NCBI GenBank assembly: GCA_005784505.1
Contig: VCAZ01000030.1
Span: 437,501-501,500 of the forward strand
Length of the DNA stretch: 64,000 bases
Direction: 5' to 3'
Source: Bagarius yarrelli
Lineage: Eukaryota; Chordata; Actinopteri; Siluriformes; Sisoridae
Shown: one piece after another, positions 59,969-64,000 of the stretch
How positions within the stretch are numbered: the first letter of the stretch is position 1
Layout of the letters: each line of letters starts with the position of its first letter
Notes under the pieces: generated by a model
Database searches by the model: none
What the model saw: the letters and a program-made list of their open reading frames with translations, nothing else
What the model was told of the DNA's origin: nothing
Position numbers and translations under genes: made by a program

Positions 59969-62020
59969 CTTGTATTGTCAGTGTATTCATAATAAAGATA
60001 TATCACTGGTGTTTTTTTCTCACCTTTCCGTGTTGACTGCTTCAGACTAGCTTTCCTTGGATTTAAACCCCACCTAAGGTAGAAGAATTAAACATAACTA
60101 AGACATTTCATTGCTTTATATAATAGAATTCAAATCAGATTGTATTATTAAAGCTTTCTGGGACCCAACTGGCTAATAGACGAAGAGGAAACTTATTTTT
60201 GTGGTCAGATTCTTCTTCACAAAAATCTTTTTTTTTTCAACCCTATTTTATTATCATTGATTAGTTCCTAATTAAACACAGACAAGTTCGTTCTTATTAG
60301 TTGTACAACAGCAAACGAGCTGGGATTCTGAGAACGCATGCAGTTATCCAACACATCACATGCTTTTGTACTGTTGCTAACTGATCTGTGATTGGCTAGT
60401 AATTCCGTTCACTTTTTGCTTTATACAAATTTCAATCAATTACACTAATACACTAATATTTTTTTTTACACTTTTCGATAAAAAAAACCAAACAGATGAC
60501 CACCTGCTTCCTTTATGGAATGTGAATAGACACTGATTTTCTTAAGGTTTGGATACAGTTTAGATACACAACATGAGCTGTATCATATTTAAAAGTCCAC
60601 TCCTTTGCCGTTTTCTTTGCCTTGTAAAACATGGCTGGCGTGACCCCTTGATACAAACATCATCCCAACACCAAGCAGTGTAAATATACCCTTATTGTGA
60701 ATCTGGGAATATTTCTGACTAAAGAAACCACTGTTAGATATGGAATCACAGAACAATGACTACTATAACTGAGTGTCATTTACAAATTCTTTACATTTTT
60801 ATTAAATATTTTACTTTTGACTGAGCAGTTGGGGGTTAAGGGCCTTGCTCAGGGACCCAGCAGTGGCAGCTTGGTGGTACTGTAAATTGAACTCACAATC
60901 TTCGGATCAACAGCGAAAAACCCTAAACACTGCTTTAGGACTTCTTCAGATGTGTCTAATCTTTCCATAATTAATTATTCTTTGAACGATCCTTGTTCGT
61001 CTGTAATAACCTTCTAATCAGAGATAAAAGTTGCAGATTAAATAATAGGAAATTTCTAGAAAACACACAAGGGGTTTTTTTTATGTCTGATTGTTTGATG
61101 TCTGATCGAAAGACTTGACTGTTTAAAGTGGGTGGAGCCTAAAAGGGTTCAAGTTTCAGTTAAAAAACAAACAAACAGGAAAATAATAATAATTTTGTTA
61201 AATTACAGTGTAAAAAAAAAAAACCTGTACATTTCTTACATTTCATTCAGTGCATTTGCAGGTGTTTTTCATATCAATTTAAACACAAAGTTGACAGGGG
61301 GAAAAAAGCCTCGATCCTCGTGGAAAAGATGGACTTTAATCAATCTGGCAACAACGGAAACTGTTTTTCCCACAACCTTTTTTTTTTTTTCTTACTACAG
61401 AATGTTTTAATATTTTTCGGTCAAAACACGTTTTATATAATAAATATTAAAATGTACGCTGTTAAAATATTTGGATTTGTTAATTTATTTGAACTTAATC
61501 TTTATTAACCTTTAAGCTTGTTGTGCAGGTTATGGTAGATAAGACGGACATTGCTCAATCTGGCAACAACTTTTTTTTTTCCCAGTCATGTTTACGACAG
61601 AAAGATTTAGTAACGATTTTCGCTTAAGAAATTAATATAAAGTTACAAGTCGTTGCTTGTTTTATTTCTTAAAGTAAACGAAATATCTTCAATAAGGTTT
61701 CACTTCCTTGTCCAGATCCCACTTATAAAATCCCGTAATAACGCCTTATAAATTTAGTTCCCAACTAATATACACTTTACGGCAGTGTGGGTATATTATC
61801 TTCTATAATATTAGTTAAATTATTTACCATCCGCAATGTTTTAAAACATGGTAGTCATATCTATGAGCTATAAATAGTTAAAAAATTAAAAAAAAAAAAA
61901 AAAAAAAAGGTAATTTTAGGAAAAAAAAAAAAAAAAATTAATCAAACCTGATGCAGTAAAAAAATATATTAATCGTTGGATTACTTACTTATCCAGGGCA
62001 GCGGTTACTCTGTTTCCCAT
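57559..62020 (-). CDS. C11orf52-like predicted myristoylated tyrosine-motif protein
   Basis: Four minus-strand exons join in phase with GT-AG borders: 62020-61989, 60073-60024, 58989-58964, 57888-57559, giving 145 aa. The protein has no signal peptide or membrane segment. It starts MGNRVT, which fits the N-myristoylation rule (Gly2, Thr6), and is followed by a basic stretch (NPRKASLKQSTRKAPR, about 15-30) that could bind inner-leaflet lipids. Three tyrosines sit in signalling-type contexts: EPEYAVV (Tyr52), VHYAEIQV (Tyr68, ITIM-like) and TVYATIDF (Tyr94, ITIM-like), so SH2-protein docking is plausible. The start MGNRV and the motifs HYA-acidic-IQV and YAT-x-x-F match my memory of human C11orf52, a small uncharacterised membrane-associated protein. 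The human protein has Cys at positions 6-7 (possible palmitoylation), which this one lacks. The only long open stretch is exon 4, so the gene is easily missed. An upstream ATG 10 bases before the start opens a 13-codon overlapping frame. Function unknown. Confidence 0.78.
58031..58398. repeat. Dispersed repeat A, copy 2 (intron 3 of the C11orf52-like gene)
   Basis: Same sequence family and orientation as 20,566-20,905. It is longer because of small internal duplications of the gacagtgcagaaac segment. Two copies of ttgagcagcctgatggctt follow at about 58,494 and 58,572. Confidence 0.8.
58446..58474. repeat. (TG)n microsatellite
   Basis: About 14 TG units; a shorter TG run is at 58,520-58,535. 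Confidence 0.95.
60790..60940 (-). repeat. SINE (family 1), intron 1 of the C11orf52-like gene
   Basis: Contains gggggttaagggccttgctcagggacccagcag and a B-box relic (aaattgaactc). The tail is degraded. Confidence 0.7.
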
Positions 62021-62034
62021 GACTGCGCATGTTT
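61989..62034 (-). promoter_or_regulatory. Upstream overlapping ATG at the C11orf52-like start
   Basis: On the minus strand a first ATG (62030) lies 10 bases before the chosen start (62020) and opens a 13-codon frame that ends across the exon 1 donor. The donor reads GATAA|GTAAGTAA. Such an upstream frame would lower translation of the main product. Confidence 0.5.
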
Positions 62035-62440
62035 GAGGTTAAGCGCCAACTAGCTCCGTTTTATTAGTGTTCATTTCCTTGTTCAGAGGGAAGTATAGTG
62101 GAGCAGGTGTGTTTTACCATTTGACCTTCCCATTTTAGTGAAAGGTTAACCAGCAAATCTATAAACGCACTGTAAGAAATCAACCGCAGATTTGGCAGTA
62201 ACCTAAACTGCTAAAAAAAGACTTCAAAAACAAGAAGCAATCGATAACTACAACTGTACTGTCAAAAATGATCATGCTCCCATCAATAATGTAATATTTC
62301 CAACTATAGAATTCAGTCATTCGGTCAAAATGACAGCGATCGTTAACAGTAGTATTCTTTCGTTGGTTATTTACTAATAAACACAATTATTTAAATGAAA
62401 AGATGGACAACTTTTTATATTTATTTATTTATTCATCTTC

Positions 62441-62712
62441 TATAACCGCTTATTCTCTGATTCGGGCTCACAGGGTTCTGCTGAGGTCTATCCCAGCCGT
62501 CTCTGAAAGGGCAAAAGGCAGGAGGGGGACACCCTGGACAAGTCGCCAGTCTATCACAGGGCCACACACACACTCACACTCTTAAGGGCAATTTAGAATC
62601 ACCAATCAAACTAACATGTTTTTGGAGGAAACCGGAGTACCCGGAGTAAACCCTGCCCGGGAATCAAACCTGGGCCTTTTCGCTGTGAGGCAACAGTGCT
62701 AATCACTAAGCC
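62441..62712 (-). repeat. tRNA-headed SINE (family 2), near full length
   Basis: The minus strand shows an A-box-like gtggcttagtgattagcac, a B-box (ggtttgattccc), then ctccggtttcctcc-type sequence and a tail with caatttagaatca complement and ctgggatagacctcagc. A related plus-strand copy is at 63,330. Confidence 0.7.
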
Positions 62713-63059
62713 ACTGTTTATTTATGTTTTTAAATGAACATTTTATCCTTGCTAAAATCCAGACTTCTAACCCAGCAGGCCCTTGGAAACGTTTTTTACT
62801 GAGGGCCAAACCATTGTTCCTTTCTTTAATAGGGGGCGAGTCGGTATGTAACAATAAGTAAGTCTTAGTTTTACTGTGGAGACTCAATGATGATGATTTT
62901 GTCTTTCATTTTGAAAGATTCATAGAAGACGACAGATGAGACAATCACGCAACCAGTTAAAATTCCTACATTCTGAATCAACTTTTCTCGTTTCCAACCA
63001 TTTTGTTATCGTTTTTTTGCATGCTCATCACCTTGGAACGTTATGTTGAATGTAGCATG

Positions 63060-63165
63060 CTATTGGTGGGAAATCTAACAAATAATTAATCTACTCTAAT
63101 AACTAAAGGGGATATTAGTTTAAAGGCAACATTTATTGTCAAATAATGATATGAGGAAAACATTT
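63060..63165. repeat. Dispersed repeat C, copy 2
   Basis: gggaaatctaacaaataat ... taaaggggatattagtttaaaggc matches 38,010-38,130 with moderate divergence. Confidence 0.5.
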
Positions 63166-63329
63166 TCAAACTATGTCTCTGACAGTGTTTAGACCCTTGG
63201 AACCCTTGATATAACCCATATCACAGTAACCCATATCACACTACATTCTACCACATTAACTTCTGCATTTGGGTCCCTCTATGTGAAGCTTGCATGATCC
63301 CTCTGTGTTTGTGTTGGCTTACTACCGGT

Positions 63330-63560
63330 ACTCCGGTTTCCTCCCACAGTCCAAAAACATGTATGTAAGATTGATTGGTGATTCTAAATTGCCCATAGGA
63401 GTGAGTGTGTGGTTGTTTGTCTGTATGTGGCCCTGCGATGGATTGGCGGTCTGTCCAGGATGTACCCCTGCCTTTTACCCAATGACAGCTGGGATAAACT
63501 CCTGTAGATCACTGTGACCCTGATTAGAAATAATCAGGTATAGACAATGGATGGACATTC
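63330..63560 (+). repeat. SINE (family 2) 3' part
   Basis: tttcctcccacagtccaaaaacatg, gattctaaattgcccata, cctgcgatggattggcgg and a final ggtatagacaatggatgg; truncated at the 5' side. Confidence 0.7.
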
Positions 63561-64000
63561 TGCCAATCAAAGCACAATACTGTCGCTCTGCAAATAAAAC
63601 TGAAGAAACTCAGGAAAAACTTGTCAGACAGGTTTCATTTCCATACAATGACAATTGTGGATCATATTTCAATCTGCTGTTCTGTAAAATGTAGGATTTT
63701 GTATAAAACAAATCTTATATTATCAACAAATTCTTTGAATAAAAAGCAAAAAGACTTTTAAAGAGGTACAGACAATAAAGCAAACACTGTCCATGAAAAA
63801 TACTGCATTGTTTTGCCCGACTAGATTTAAAATACATTTTAAAACGGTAAAAATGACTATGCCCAAATCAGCAGCAGCAGTTTGAGGAAGTGAGCAGACC
63901 TGCTAAAGTGCTCGGTGTTATCAAAAATTAACAGCTTTTTAACAGCTTTTTCCTTCCTTTTTGTCCACTCTAATCTTAAGCTCATTGATTTTGGGCTCTA

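Larger units (their letters stand above)
62713..64000. other. Right flank without gene
   Basis: AT-rich sequence with repeat C (63,060-63,165) and a family 2 SINE fragment. No exon recognised up to the window end. Confidence 0.5.

Overview
The window looks like nuclear DNA of a teleost fish. Protein-coding genes are split into many exons with GT–AG introns, spacers are AT-rich, microsatellites are long, and tRNA-derived SINEs, non-LTR retrotransposon remnants and small DNA transposons are abundant. A catfish or related otophysan is a guess from the SINE type only. There are no bacterial-type operons, CRISPR arrays or rRNA/tRNA genes.

Five genes can be built exon by exon. (1) MRM1 (minus, 13,350-15,282; 4 exons, 411 aa) is a mitochondrial rRNA 2'-O-ribose methyltransferase of the SpoU/TrmH family. 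(2) MKS1 (plus, 16,186-23,221; 18 exons, 557 aa) is the B9-domain protein of the ciliary transition zone. It is head to head with MRM1 across about 0.9 kb holding NRF1-like, ETS-like and X-box-like motifs. (3) FZD9 (minus, 40,819-42,552; single coding exon) is a Wnt receptor. Its conserved C-terminal tail lies in a different frame, so the sequence holds a 1-base frameshift, real or artefactual. (4) FKBP6 (minus, 51,038-55,630; 8 exons, 329 aa) is an FKBP/TPR co-chaperone of the piRNA and meiosis pathway. (5) A small gene (minus, 57,559-62,020; 4 exons, 145 aa) encodes a predicted N-myristoylated, tyrosine-motif protein that resembles human C11orf52.

Layout: 1-13.3 kb has no gene and is a mixture of transposon remnants and high-complexity islands. 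By the human order MRM1-LHX1 this could be regulatory DNA of a neighbouring lhx1 gene (inference). 13.3-23.4 kb is the MRM1/MKS1 pair. 23.4-40.5 kb is gene-free, with retroelement ends, a large fold-back structure (27.1-28.0 kb) and possible conserved non-coding islands at 34.9-37.5 kb. 40.5-43 kb is FZD9 and its promoter. 43-51 kb is a gene-free spacer with a hAT-type element and long AT/AG microsatellites. 51-55.7 kb is FKBP6 and 57.5-62 kb is the C11orf52-like gene. FKBP6 followed by FZD9 in the same orientation matches the human Williams-Beuren region. MRM1 and MKS1 both lie on human chromosome 17, so the window joins two blocks that are separate in mammals. The genes do not form one pathway: they cover mitochondrial ribosome maturation, cilia, Wnt reception, germline silencing and a membrane-anchored signalling protein.
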